A DNA stretch of 64,000 nt from the NCBI GenBank assembly GCA_037447655.1, contig JBBHKE010002020.1:153595-217594 (forward strand), in the 5' to 3' direction. The notes beneath the pieces were generated by a model. That model saw nothing but the letters and a program-made list of their open reading frames with translations, made no database searches and was not told the origin of the DNA. Shown here one piece after another: positions 33,201 through 45,300 of the stretch; the stretch's first letter is position 1; every line of letters starts with the position of its first letter. Made by a program: the position numbers and the translations under genes. Source of the DNA: Zygnema cylindricum. Taxonomy: Eukaryota; Streptophyta; Zygnematophyceae; Zygnematales; Zygnemataceae.

Positions 33201-36077
33201 GATCCCTAGCTCACCAAGTGTTCTTGCCCCTATCAGCGGGGAAAGGCACTCAAAGCAAAACTCTGAGATCTCTTTGCTCGCTTTTCCATCCATCTCTACG
33301 TCCGATTTTAAATTTGACCATGAGAAGGCGGCACGTGTTATTGTTGAATCTTCGAAGGAGTTTTTGGAAAATCGACAACATGAAGGACTGGGACTTGTGT
33401 TGGTGGACCTTTCGGAGAAGTCATCAATGCTCACAAAAGTTGCTCAAAAAGCACAGAGAGAGAGTCTGGACCCCACCCGGTTTCGAGTCTTTGCCGGAGA
33501 TATAACAAAATTGCGTTCCTTGAAAGGCCCTCCTTGTCATGTGATTGCCAATGCCACAAATTGGTGAGAAGCTTGGTACTTGGTTTTTACACTTCTGTGT
33601 TTACGTTTGTATTTATTTAGTCACATAACAAAGTATGGGAAACAGAGAGCAACGTCTACAGTTTTCACAAAATATGGGATTCTCGGCTTAATTTGGTTGT
33701 GTCTGATTTAGAAGAGGAGTTGAAGTGGATAAACTGAAACTGAAATTGTGTGGAGGGAAGAGATGCTCTGCCTTTTGCTGAGATTTGTTTCTCTTTTCTT
33801 CGTTTTCTTCATTTTCTGGGCAGGAGACTGAAGGAAGGAGGAGGAGGAGTAAACGCTGCGATACATGCGGCAGCTGGGCCAGAGCTTCTCAGAGTCACTA
33901 AAGAAAGGGCAGAAACTATTACCCCTGGATCTACATTGGCAGTCCCTCTCTCTCCTGTTTGTCCCTTACGCCAGCATGAAGGAGTCACTCATGTTATTCA
34001 TGTTCTCGGCCCAAACATGAATGATAGACGTCCATATTGCCTTAGGAATGACTACACAAAAGGGGTAGCCCTTCTTCGTTCAGCATATCAATCACTTTTT
34101 ACTGCATTTGCAGGGATTGTCAAAGGTCCTGGAAGTGGAGTGGAATTTAAGGCCATGTCTTCCTCTGTAACTGGAGGAGAGGGAGAGGGAGAGGGAGAAG
34201 CTGGTGGAATTCCTAAAAAAGGAAGCGTTAGTGAAAAGCTTACAGGTGACAAGACTGGAGGTGATAAGAATGATAAGACCAACTTGAAGGGAGGGCAGTC
34301 AAATGCATTTGATGTTTTGATGAGGGCTGGAAAAAGAAAAGATGCTCCTGTGTTGCATCCTGGAAGTGGTAACAAAAATAAACGAGAGAGAGTGAAAATA
34401 AACGAGCGAGGTGATAGTCCACATGTGGCAGATAAAGGAGGAATAGCTCAAACTGATGATGAAAGACCCTTTTGTTCTTTGGAGCCAAAGGATTCTATCA
34501 GACATAATGACACGAATTTTTGCCCAGAGACTGATAGTGCACTGAATGACGCCGGTTGTTCACATGGGGGAACAGGTGATAGTAACAATCCCCAATCCGA
34601 AAAAAACCAAACCCTAAAAAACTATGAAAACTGCAATCCTGAAACTGCAGCGGAAGCCGGACACCATGGCAGGAGCGGGCAAGGTTCGAACCACGAACAA
34701 ACTCCTGGATACTCTGGTGTGAGGCAATTTGACGAGGATATTGGACATAGAACTGAAGGAACAGAAGGAAATTTTCTGGGTCCCGGAGAAGAGAAGGTTG
34801 TTCTGGAAGATGTGGCACACGGGAAAGCAAGCAGAGCGAGTAAAGCAAGTGGGGTTGATGATGGGAGTAAAGGAGGGAGGGAGAGGGAGAGAGTTGGAGC
34901 CTGGTCGGATGGGCTACGAGTTATGGCAAAGCATCCTGAGAGGCATAAAGAGGCTGTGCTCGAGTACGACGAGATGGCTGTGGTTGTTAAAGACCTCTAC
35001 CCCAAGGTGGGACAATTGATCACTGAAAAGCTGCAACAATATTAGTGATAGTTTACGATAGAATACGTTTTGATGTCGTCATCGGTTCACCCGTGTATCT
35101 CTATTAAAGACTATGTTTTTTTCGACCTTCGAACTTTTTTCTGGGTGCACACTTGTCAGATTATCGATTCGACGGTTGCAAGGTAAGATTCTTACCTTTC
35201 AATTGGCGGTCTCTAAATTATAATTTGACATGTGTGCACGGAGAAAAATTGATTTTTAGTAGCGGAAAAAACATTAACTCTATTGCCAGAATTATTCATA
35301 ATATGAACCGCTTCTCACGCGTCAATTGAATTTTTAAATAAGTTTGAACCATGAATTTCAGAGTTTTTTTCAATTTGAACTGTTCAATGTTTAATATGTC
35401 ACCTAATGAACACTATTTTACATGTGACTGCCCTGACTTTGTCTTAATCTCTAGCCATTTGTTCGCCGCTTCGCGTAAACTGAACTTTACCCGCGATATT
35501 TATTGATCAACTAACTGAAAATCTTCATCATTATGGTATTACGGTAACAACGGATGGTGTAGCTCTCTATGCCCTAGATGTGTTTTTTGTGTTTGTGAGG
35601 TTGTAATAGGCTCCTAAGGGGGTTGCCAGGCTCGGCATCACGTGCTGGTGGTGGCTCGAGAGGACGGTCTTGATCGCATCTCACAAGTAGGGAAACAAAA
35701 TTTGCCATTATTGCAACACATGGACGCATTGGGCAGAAAGTGGGCTTCCACGTTCCAGGAATCAGATCCCTCCCTTCGTTTCCAATTTGGATATCATGCG
35801 GTGAGTTTTTATATTGCATTAGTGCTCAGCAAAAACTCCATATAGCACTATGGAGTCATGAGGAAGAAGATTTTGAAGACTTCATCATACTGATCTTTTA
35901 TAAATATCATACTGATCTTTATCCCTGCGGAGCATCAATGGATGATGATAAACGCCTTGGTTGTGATTCAGGTGAGGCTGGGCACGTTTTCCACTCTGGA
36001 ATTTGTACGGCGGTGTCTGAACTTATTTTAACTTCTAAGCTTCCTAAAAAATAGAAATTTGGGGCTGTAGATCAATT

Positions 36078-36120
<43 letters not shown>

Positions 36121-36463
36121 CTACATTTTGCTCTATTGCACTGAAATGTTTGTCCATTCTCGATATGCTTGGATCTCCCAGGAACCATCTATGAGGCAAC
36201 TTCATCTCCATGTCGTCAGCCAGGATTTCGACTCACCTTGCTTGAAGAACAAAAAACACTGGAATTCTTTCACAAGTGCCTTTTTTCTCCCCTCAAAGGT
36301 GGTGTTGGAAGCAATTGAGCAGACTGGGGCTGGGCCCACACTCCCTCCAGGGGAAGCAGAGAGGCTTCTGAAGCAGGAACTACGCTGTCACCGGTGTCGC
36401 AGTGTTGAGCCCAACATTCCCCGATTGAAGGTCCACATTAAAAAATGTAACATGTCCAAATAG
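30228..36463 (+). CDS. BHLH140: Aprataxin/bHLH140-like repair protein: PBZ-like, P-loop kinase, macro, HIT, C2HE finger
   Basis: Seven exons fit family likeness and phase: 30228-31019, 31671-31913, 32343-32891 (end tentative), 33202-33563, 33824-35006, 35630-35800, 36182-36463; about 1,190 codons. The plant family is usually near 900 residues. Domain order: PBZ-like finger (CKYGAQWYRRNPEHLQQFH, 30252-30308, second Cys replaced by Trp); polynucleotide-kinase-type P-loop domain (GGPPGSGKST ~30936, LIDRCN ~31753); macro domain over exons 4-5 (GDITKL, NATNW, GGGGVNAA, THVIHVLGPN); a low-complexity linker (~34130-34900); HIT domain (HLHVVSQD ~36203); and finger RCHRC...HIKKC. HIT proteins of this class remove AMP from DNA ends; macro and PBZ modules bind ADP-ribose. 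I infer nuclear end repair. ATG 30228 is the first after an in-frame TGA, in good context. An in-frame TAG (30555-30557) separates finger and kinase. No bHLH domain is seen. Confidence 0.88.
31273..31410. mobile_element. Group E-like element in intron 1 of the aprataxin-like gene
   Basis: Left end TAGTGCCCATCGCTATTAGA, centre GACTCAAAATCATAAATTGG and GCCACGTGG, right part TAGTGTAGTTAATTC. Diverged. It lies between exon 1 (ends 31019) and exon 2 (starts 31671). Confidence 0.45.
35086..35290. mobile_element. Group A element in intron 5 of the aprataxin-like gene
   Basis: Left TTCACCCGTGTATCTCTATT, then GGTGCACACTTGTCAGATTA. Right TTTCAATTGGCGGTCTC, ATGTGTGCACGGAGAAA and AGCGGAAAAAACATTAACTC. 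It resembles the 62.9-kb copy most. It sits between exons ending 35006 and starting 35630. Confidence 0.6.
36079..36119. repeat. (GT)n microsatellite in intron 6
   Basis: About twenty uninterrupted GT units shortly before the last exon of the aprataxin-like gene. Confidence 0.95.
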
Positions 36464-36654
36464 GTACGTTAACGGTGTACAGAAGGTGCACGTAAAAAGC
36501 TTTTTCGGTTTTCTTTTTCTGTCATCCTCCTCTCTTCGCTTTCCCAACCATGGAATTCTCAGACCCAAGTAGTCCGTGATCCCTGACTCCTTTCTCACAT
36601 CATCTTTTTCCTTGACGATCACTTTAACCTACTCGGTCTTTCATTAGCTTCCAA

Positions 36655-36830
36655 ATTCCCTTGTTACATGCCTTGATGGGTATGTTATTCACATGCCTCG
36701 ATGAGTAAGGTTCACATAAAAAAAAATGTACATGCTTCAATACGTCTGTTATTGGTGTACTGTAGGTGCACATAAAAAAGTGTAACATGCCTCAATGGGT
36801 ATGTTATTGGTATACTGTTGTTACGCCAGT
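36655..36830. repeat. Tandem copies of the gene's final codons and 3' sequence
   Basis: Three ~55-58 bp units resemble 36429-36500, the stretch that encodes the last residues (KVHIKKCNMSK), the stop codon and the first ~25 bases of 3' sequence. Shared words are GGT.CACAT.AAAAAATGTAACATG, CAATGGGTATGTTATTGGT and GTACTGTAGGTGCACATAAA. 36500-36655 and 36830-38100 hold no recognised gene. Confidence 0.6.
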
Positions 36831-38108
36831 TAGAATAAGAAAAGGAAAGATGTAAATATAACAATTCACAGTGAATTAAGTAGGGTCTTCTTTTGGACAT
36901 AGTCCGGGGTTGTTGGATTCCATCGTAAATGTGTTTTTCAAGAATTTGAATGAAGATTTTGGGACGATCAAAGATGAACGTGGTGTTGGGAGTTCTTTTT
37001 CTAATGTTTTGATAAATTGCTAAATTACGAGCTGCATATGTTGCAAGAGGAACAAAAGTCGATTCAAAAGTGTGAATGTATTGAATTTCCTAATTGTCAG
37101 GTGATGTATCTTGAAGAATTTTGCCTAAATTATGTGGGAGAGAAAGTCGAGAGACTCAAGAAATAGGTAAAGTCCACTTCACAAAAATTAAATATGGAGA
37201 TATTTGGTTTGGAAGCATGGGAAAAAAATTCGGCAAAATTGCAAAATAACCTACTTTTAGTTTTACATTACGATGTCTGCATTGGCATATTGTCATTTCG
37301 AAAAGACGCAACATTGGCATTTTGAAAACTATCACATGTAACCATTGCCGGAAAATGGGTGAACAACATACACTGAACCTGTGTCGGTGCAACGGACATA
37401 AAATATTATACATCGTTAGGGCAACATTTTTAGCACATTGGAAATTGTTCCGATGCGATATGCTATGTAACACTACACTATGTAGGGTTACTGAATTGTT
37501 AGTGTGAATATTTGTTTTAAAATAGGCTTTACAAAATTATATTTTGTCTTGTGGCTCATTCTGGGCCATTTAAAGAATAATGCCATTTACACTGCTTCAT
37601 GTTTTTAGAAAGTGTTGGATATTTAAGTGGTCTTCTAGATAACCAACAAGTATTTTTTTTTAAGGGTATCGATATTCAGCCTGTCGGTCCGATATATCCG
37701 GAAGCCAATAATCGAAATAATCAACAGCGATTCCGTACAAGCGATATGAGTGTACAATTCCTTACATTCCGAACAAACATCACTTTTCGTAAATGACGAA
37801 TATACCGAACGTTTGGTATATCCTTTACTCATAAAGTGAAAAACTATCGTAAAAATGAAACTTTCCTATCGTCTGGTAAAAAGTTATCCTTTACTCCGTA
37901 CATCTAAAATATCTTAATATTAAAAAAATTGGTCGATTTTTTCGAATTTGCGATGCATTAAATCCGATTTCGAACGACACGCAACACTATGTCCCGGTAA
38001 GAAAAACACTCACTCGAGTTAGCGTGATTCAACTCTAATAACGATTCCCACAATAGTCCAACTACCCAAAAATCCAGCTGTAATTAAAGCGAGCTAGATC
38101 AACGGAAC

Positions 38109-39003
38109 TAGTGTTGTGTATCGGTAGAAAACTTATCGCGATAACACCGATACCGATAGTTATCGGTTATCGAACGGTCAGAGGTTCCGATATATCGGTC
38201 TGGGACCAACAAATTCCATATCGGCGATAACTTAAAAAATATATAGTATGCATACAATAGTACTTTATAACATACTGTATTATTTTATTGATTTTATATA
38301 GCGTGGCATGCCACGTATGAAAATATGTTCCGTTCCAGTTTAACTGGAATTTATTACGTTAAATGCCGCACATAAACGTTGGCTGGTTAACTGAAAAAAA
38401 ATTTTACGGTGACGTACGGCAATTTACTAAAAAACTGGTAAACATGGAACTGGAAAAGGACGGCGGACACAAAAGTACAACAGACGCAAAATAACATTCT
38501 GCGCGCCGCCGGAATCGAACGGACGACTTGGAATGAGAAAACACGAACGGACGGGCCAGCGTGAGTGCCGGCATCCCGGATTGGCTCTTTTGGCAGCTTT
38601 TGCCAAAAGAGCCGACAGATTGACACGTGGCAGGTCCCCAGTGGATCTCAAGGAATTAAGGGACAAAGCCATGGCGTTGGATGTGAATGGTACATCGTTT
38701 TTACTGGATCCGTATCAAAATCGTACAGATTTCATGGCGGCTACGGTACTTTCTATGCTTGTACACGTCCGGAGAATATGATGTACAGTTGAGTGTACAG
38801 ACCGTACATTTATCTGTACGGTCCGTAAAATTATCGCCGATAATTATCGTTATCAGCATTATCGCCGATAAGTATCCGATATTATCGGCTACCTATCGGC
38901 GATAAGACCGATGTCGATATATCGTACCAATATATCGATTATCGGATACCCGAAAAAAGGCCCATATCGGTTATCGGCAAATCCTTACCGATACACAACA
39001 CTA
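38109..39003. mobile_element. hAT-like miniature transposon, 895 bp, 8-bp target duplication
   Basis: Starts TAGTGTTGTGTATCGGTAG and ends CCGATACACAACACTA. AACGGAAC flanks it on both sides (38101-38108 and 39004-39011). The outer parts are AT-rich TATCGG sequence like the other copies. A GC-richer core (~38440-38800) is absent from the smaller copies and contains a 13-bp perfect hairpin. Confidence 0.88.
38583..38613. other. 13-bp perfect hairpin inside the hAT-like element
   Basis: GGCTCTTTTGGCA, loop GCTTT, then TGCCAAAAGAGCC. It lies in the GC-rich core unique to this copy. Confidence 0.85.
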
Positions 39004-39392
39004 AACGGAACAATTGGAAATGCTATCCCCTATGTGCTTCTGTCATACTATACGCGTACTTTACGTGTTTAGTACGGATAAACAAGATTTACGCGTAATA
39101 CGGGGAAACAGGATACCGCATAGCGTTTGCATTTGTAGTTCCGCCACATTTGAAGTTTTGAACCATGGTTTATAACTTAATACTTTATACATTTGTCTTT
39201 ATACAGCCGCTGGACAATTCTTGCTGAGCTCCAACGCAGTTGTAAGTGAAGCAGGAAAGTGCCCAAACAGGCGAGCGGGAACTTTATAATGGCTGCTCGC
39301 CCGACACATGGCACCTGACGTCATTCGTTTTCCAGCTGTCGGCCGCCACGGCTTGGTTGACTCGTCACGTCACCGGCTGCGGCCTGGTGGCC

Positions 39393-42300
39393 ATGGCGGC
39401 TATGTCTTCCGGCTCCTCGTCAGTCATAGCGTTACTTCCACGTGGACAAACCGAAGCCTTCACATTGTTTAGTCGACGGGCTTTGACTTCAAAGCCTCGC
39501 CCCGAAGTTTTTGTGTAAGTTTTTTTTATTTTTAAACTAATTTACAATTCTTAAGAAAAAATTGTTTAATTTAGCTTTTTATAAGTTTTTCAGTTTTCCA
39601 AGTTGTCAACCATTTCTAGTTCTAATCAAGGTATTCAATTCGAGTTTCTTGGAAAGTGACGTGGCAGCTAAGCATTTAAAGTTTAATTTCATTCTTCTAT
39701 TCCTTTTGGTTTTAAATGCTATTTTGTTGTTTGCAATCACATAGGATGTCTTTTCAGAATTGAATGTGCGTTAATTTTTGACAATAGTCACAAAGAGTGG
39801 GAAATATTATCGTCTTCACTTATACAATAGCATGTAATAAATTGCTATTATTGGCCTTCAATGCTACGCGGATATCTATCGAATTGCGCTTATACTCATT
39901 ACAAATTACTACCACGTTATGACTAATGGCAATAATTTATTGTTGTCATTATTATTAATGTTAGTAACACCTATTGAAAAGCATTCATGATAAATATATT
40001 CACTTTAAAGTTTTTAAAAAATGTTTCACTTGTTAAATGTTTGCATTTTATGTAGAATGTTGTTTCTATGGCAATTTGCTACATGGAAAACCGGTCTAAT
40101 ACAAAGCAGCCAAGTGAAAAAGTGTAGTTCAAACTAGCATATACCAGCTATTAATTTTCAATTGCAATTGCCGGTTCAGATGTGTTGGTTGTTACAGTGT
40201 GGAGAAAGTTTTCATTTAACAAGGTTATTATCATAAAATAATTAGTGAAGGGATTAACTTAGTGATTGATTCTTTAAGTGGCAGGAAAAAGGAAATTTGC
40301 TTACATTTAGCCCTTTTTACATATTCAAGGCACGAGTTCTGTTTAAACCTCAATTTTATGAATTTTTTATTCGCGTCCATTGTAAATACAATTTTTATGA
40401 ATGCCTCTGGGAATGTTTGGTTTACCACGTCATGGCAATCACGTCGCAACAATGATGATGAAGAATGATAATGAATGTCATTGTTGATGTGTGCAACAGT
40501 GATATTATTATGCTGCTTGTTGCAACTAATCTGTACTACTGAGAAATATATTAATTTTTGGCTACCATTTTTTTGGAATGACATGGTTTATGTTTGGACT
40601 GGAATAGTCATAAACTATGAAATCTGTGGACCGTTTACATTACCTTATATGCGTACATGATATGAGTTTCCCATTCACATTATAAGTCCGTCCAGACTAC
40701 TTATGTTGGAATATGTAAGGCATATTGTTGTATAAGCGAAACGGGTGGGTTGTCTTTATTATTATAGTGTAATCATTTACCGACAAAAAATGTGTGCATC
40801 TGTGATTGTTGTCAGCGGCTGGTTGCATAATTCTTCATTAGTTTCCTTTTTGCATTTCCAGAGGGAGATTATATCAACATTCAACAATGAGATTTATATC
40901 ATTTGCTAAGGAAGGAAAAACTATCCGATCATGAATTCTTCAAACCATGTTTTTAAGCCATGTTTGTTTATCCAACCAAGTGACGCAACTCAAAATCACA
41001 TATTCTAGCAATTGTTGGATAAAATGAAGTGATACATTATGTCACGGTTATATTAAGGCAATTACCTGGATCACGTTCAAATTACAACTGGAGCGCATGA
41101 TTTTGTGGCAACTGACAGAGTTTTGGTGTCTGGTGTATTCCTTGGTGCCTGTAGTTTTAAGAAAATTATTTGTTGTTAATTTGTCTGTTTCAGAATGTTT
41201 TCATCATGTATGTGGACAAACAATATCATAGATAACGGGAATCAAAGCTTGCATATATACATGCAAACTTTGAGAAAAGTGGGCTGGATGTACTTTGCTT
41301 TCACAAAAATGTTTACGGGAAAATGTTAATAAATGTGTAAGGTGCTAGCATAAACCACGTTCAAACTTTTTTAAGCCTCACATTTACCTGAGATATTATG
41401 AAGTTTTTTCTATTATAGCCTCAATCAGAGGTTTGGTCTTTTTTGACTGTCAATACCTTGCCTGCATTCCATGTTTTACTCTTTTACTGTTTTTCTTTTG
41501 GTGTTTTACTCTTTCAGTGCTTTTTGTTGAATATTGAGCTCATTTGTAATCTAATCCTATCTTTTGATTGATGGGTTAACAGACAGAGTGGTAGGATACC
41601 ACATAAACCTAGTTCATCGGTGTCCGAAAAAAGGGAACCGTACAGGCTCGACAAGAAAGAAATAAAACTCTCGTCTCGACCCGTGTTTGTTGCTAAAATG
41701 CCTTTGCGAAATGTGATCAAAGACACTGTTGCGTGTCCTCCTGAAATTTTGGGAAGTTTCTCAAAAAATGACCAATCATTTAGAGAGACACCGGCTGCAT
41801 CTGTTAGTCGTGGAGCATATACTTGTTTTGGTCAAGGTAGCTCACAAGCTCTTAAGCCTCAATTGCTTGAAGAGGAATGCCCACAAGTGGATGATTTGAG
41901 GTTTGCGCAAAGCGAGAGGGGTACACCTGCAAACACTACAAGACAAGGAACAAACATAGGAGAGGAGGACAGTGTAGCTTATTTGCAGGAGAATGAACTC
42001 TCTATCAAAGGCGGGAGTTGTAACACAGTTCTGCCAGAGGGTCAAAAGAAATTTATAATGCCATCGGAGGCAACTGTGGAGCTAAAACCACGCCCAGATG
42101 AAACCATTTGGGAGGTGCAATCAGTAGAGGATGCACGTGAAGTTGTACAACTCCTTATGACCAAGCATAGAGACAAAATTCACGCTTGTGACACAGAGGT
42201 GGGTTGAAAACTGGCAAGCAAATATGTAAGGGGACATCTGAGATCAACCGTAGTATGCTCTATAGCCGTCCACTTCAATCAAATTTGAGGAACAACAAGC

Positions 42301-45300
42301 CTATCACAGTTTTGAGATGATAGTGTCAAGTTTGAAACATCAACTAACAATAGTGGAATTGGACTTGCTCTGCATAGGTGGCCACTGCGGGAACAGTAGT
42401 CAAAACCACACGACAAAAAAAATAGAGAAGATATGCTAGTACTGAGGAAACAGTAAGCTGTCACTATGGATGCGAAGGGAGCTTGAAATGTTGCTGAACG
42501 AATCTGTAGGGAGTTTTTGGGTTGTTCAGGTGACAGAGATAGACGTGAAGAAAGAGAGCCCTGTAGGACATGGCCGTATTGTCTGCTTTTCAATTTACTG
42601 TGGACCTGGAGTAGATATTGGTCGTGGGCACAGTCAAATCTGGGTGGATGTTCTTGAAGAAACTGAGGCCATGTTATTGGCATTCCGACCATACTTCGAA
42701 GATCCTGGTATCCAAAAGGTTGGTACCCCCAAAAATTCAAGTTGAACATTACGTCGTTCACTTGTTTTATTTCTTCTACTTTTTCTAATTGTAGCACTTC
42801 TTTTTCCTCAGATGTTTCCGCTCAGTCAAATTGAACAGGTTATTAACTTCAATTGGGGAACTTGCCATTGTTTTGGTCATTATTTGTGGGTCTAGAATTA
42901 CTCACTAGCATGTGTTTGATTTCGACGTCTGACCTTGTAGGTGTGGCATAATTACAGCTTCGACTACCACATTTTAATGAATCATGGTATCAATCCACGA
43001 GGTTTTCATGCGGATACAATGCACCTGGCTCGCCTTTGGAATACATCCAGGAAGGGAAAGGCTGGAGGCTATTCACTTGCGTCACTGACCACTGACAGAA
43101 GTGTGATGAATGGAAGGAAAACGGTTGAAAATTGTCGGGATTTGTGGGACGAGGAGGATCCTCTTGCTGCCAAGTCATCAATGAAAAAACTTTTTGGCAA
43201 ATCGCAGCTTTTGAAAAGTGGTCATCTTGGCAAGACGGTTGTGATACCGCCAATCCACACTATTCAGGTGAATATGTAATAATTTGAAAAATGTGGTAGA
43301 AGTGTGTTTGGGTGTTGTGCGAAGGTATGCGCTAGACATTGTCGTGAACATTTATAAGCTCATTTCTTTCGGAAGTTTATGAGATTGACATTTCTTTCTT
43401 AGTAAAAGAGGAACTAAATGAGCCAGTACATGCCTTATTGTTCCCTTCCAAGGTAAATCGAAAAAGGTGACATGTGTGGAGAATTGTTAGGGTGTTTAAA
43501 TGGATGCCTTTTCTGTTATTTTTTTTAGGGCTGCACAATGCTGTTTTAAGCTAGATGGTGGAAACACCAACGTCAAAGAGGCATTATAAATTCGGCCATT
43601 TTTCCACAAACACGTACAGTATATTTTAACTCAGTCCTCAAGGCTATCACTTGAAAGAGCTTGTAGTTTGATCGTCGTTATGAAAGGACAGTGCTGTTGG
43701 CGCGATTGGTTCTATCTGGAAGTTATTTACTTTCTTATCATGTATAGTCAAGAATACGCCACACCCATCATTCGCAGAAACTAGAGCTGGAAATTATGTT
43801 TCTTCATTTTAGCTTCGCTTCTCTCAACTCATATGTTTGTCTGAGGAGTTGTCGTTTTTAGGAACGACCTGTTTGATTGGAATTGTTGTCGTTTTGCAGA
43901 TTGACCCCAATGTACGTGCCAAATGGATTCAGTACTCCGTTTATGATGCCGTAAGCACATGGTTTCTTTGGAGAAGTTTAAATCGTAAACTCACTTATCA
44001 ACCCATCTATGAGTGGGAGAGCTCATGCACAAATGAACAGGGCAGTCTGTATGAATTTTACCAAAATTATTGGCGTCCTTTTGGGGAAGTTTTGGTTCGT
44101 ATGGAACGTGAGGGTATGCTCGTGGACCGTGAGCATTTAGCGGCCATGGAAAAGAAAGCAAACCAACAGCAGAAAGCTTCAGAGGACAGTTTCCGAAAAT
44201 GGGCAATGAAATATTCTCCAGATGCCCAGTTTATGAATGTGGGGAGTGATCCACAGCTCCGACAGCTGTTGTTTGGGGGCTGTGAGAATTCGTGCGCCTC
44301 AGCCTCAACTCCTACAACATATATAGATTTGGGTAGTGTTTGTGATGTGGCATTTATTGACTTCCAGGTGTCTTGTTTATTTTTATTTTTCTGGTGTTTC
44401 ATTTGGTTCGTTTGGATCAGACATTCAGACATATCGAGGCTGAAAGGCTGGTCGGCCGGCCAGCAGACCTGGCCTTTTGGCCTCTTTAAGGCTGATGTTT
44501 CAAGTATCTAACTTGAATCGTTGTCACATTGTAATTGTGGGAGAGAGAGTACTGGAAAGGATACAGAAGTCAAGGTGGTGGAGGGTAGGATAAACATGTA
44601 AGGATAATCCCAAGATATCGTCTCCTTTTCAAAGATAATGGTGATGTCTAATTATTTTCGAGGTTTGTCTTTTAGTGATTGATGAGAACTCTGATTCTGG
44701 GAATCGTGGATTTATATCCCAAGGATGCATGAAGGGGTCTTATGGCTTTTGACAAGCATTAATTCATAGCAATTTCTATACGTCACTTGCAGGAAAACGA
44801 AAATTCCTTTGCCAATTGAGCGTGTATTTTCAGTGCCTAACACGACAGGGTTTATTGAAGAGGGCAAAAAAGTCCCCAAGAAGAATCGCCCCATAACCTT
44901 GCGACGTATTGAATCGTCAATTACAGTTGAGAATCGAACTGTATCTGGATGGCCAGCTATCAGTGGTAAAGTACTTCAGAGACTAGCCGGAGTATCATAC
45001 GATTATACCATGATAGAGGAGGAAGATGATAGCAGTTCTGACGAGGCAGAGATTCAGTATAATTCAGAAGGTGAAGCAGACGATATTGTTGTGGGGCTAA
45101 TAGGTGAAGATAAAGTTGAGAAGATAGATGAGAAACTAGACGAGAAGAAAGTTGAGAATGTAGGTGAGGAATTATTAGATGAGACGGTAGATTCCAACTT
45201 AGCTGAGAAAATAGATGGGAAATTAAATGAGAAGGTAGATGACCACTTAAATGAGACAATAGATGAAAGTAAAGATTCTGGTGAAGGCATGTATAGGCAG

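Noticed and set aside
37610-37990. Possible further hAT-like copy (GTGTTGGATAT ... GCAACACTA)
   Set aside because: The termini match only loosely and no 8-bp duplication is present.
38500-38525. tRNA B-box-like GTTCGATTCC on the minus strand
   Set aside because: No five-pair T-stem, D-arm or acceptor stem can be built around it.
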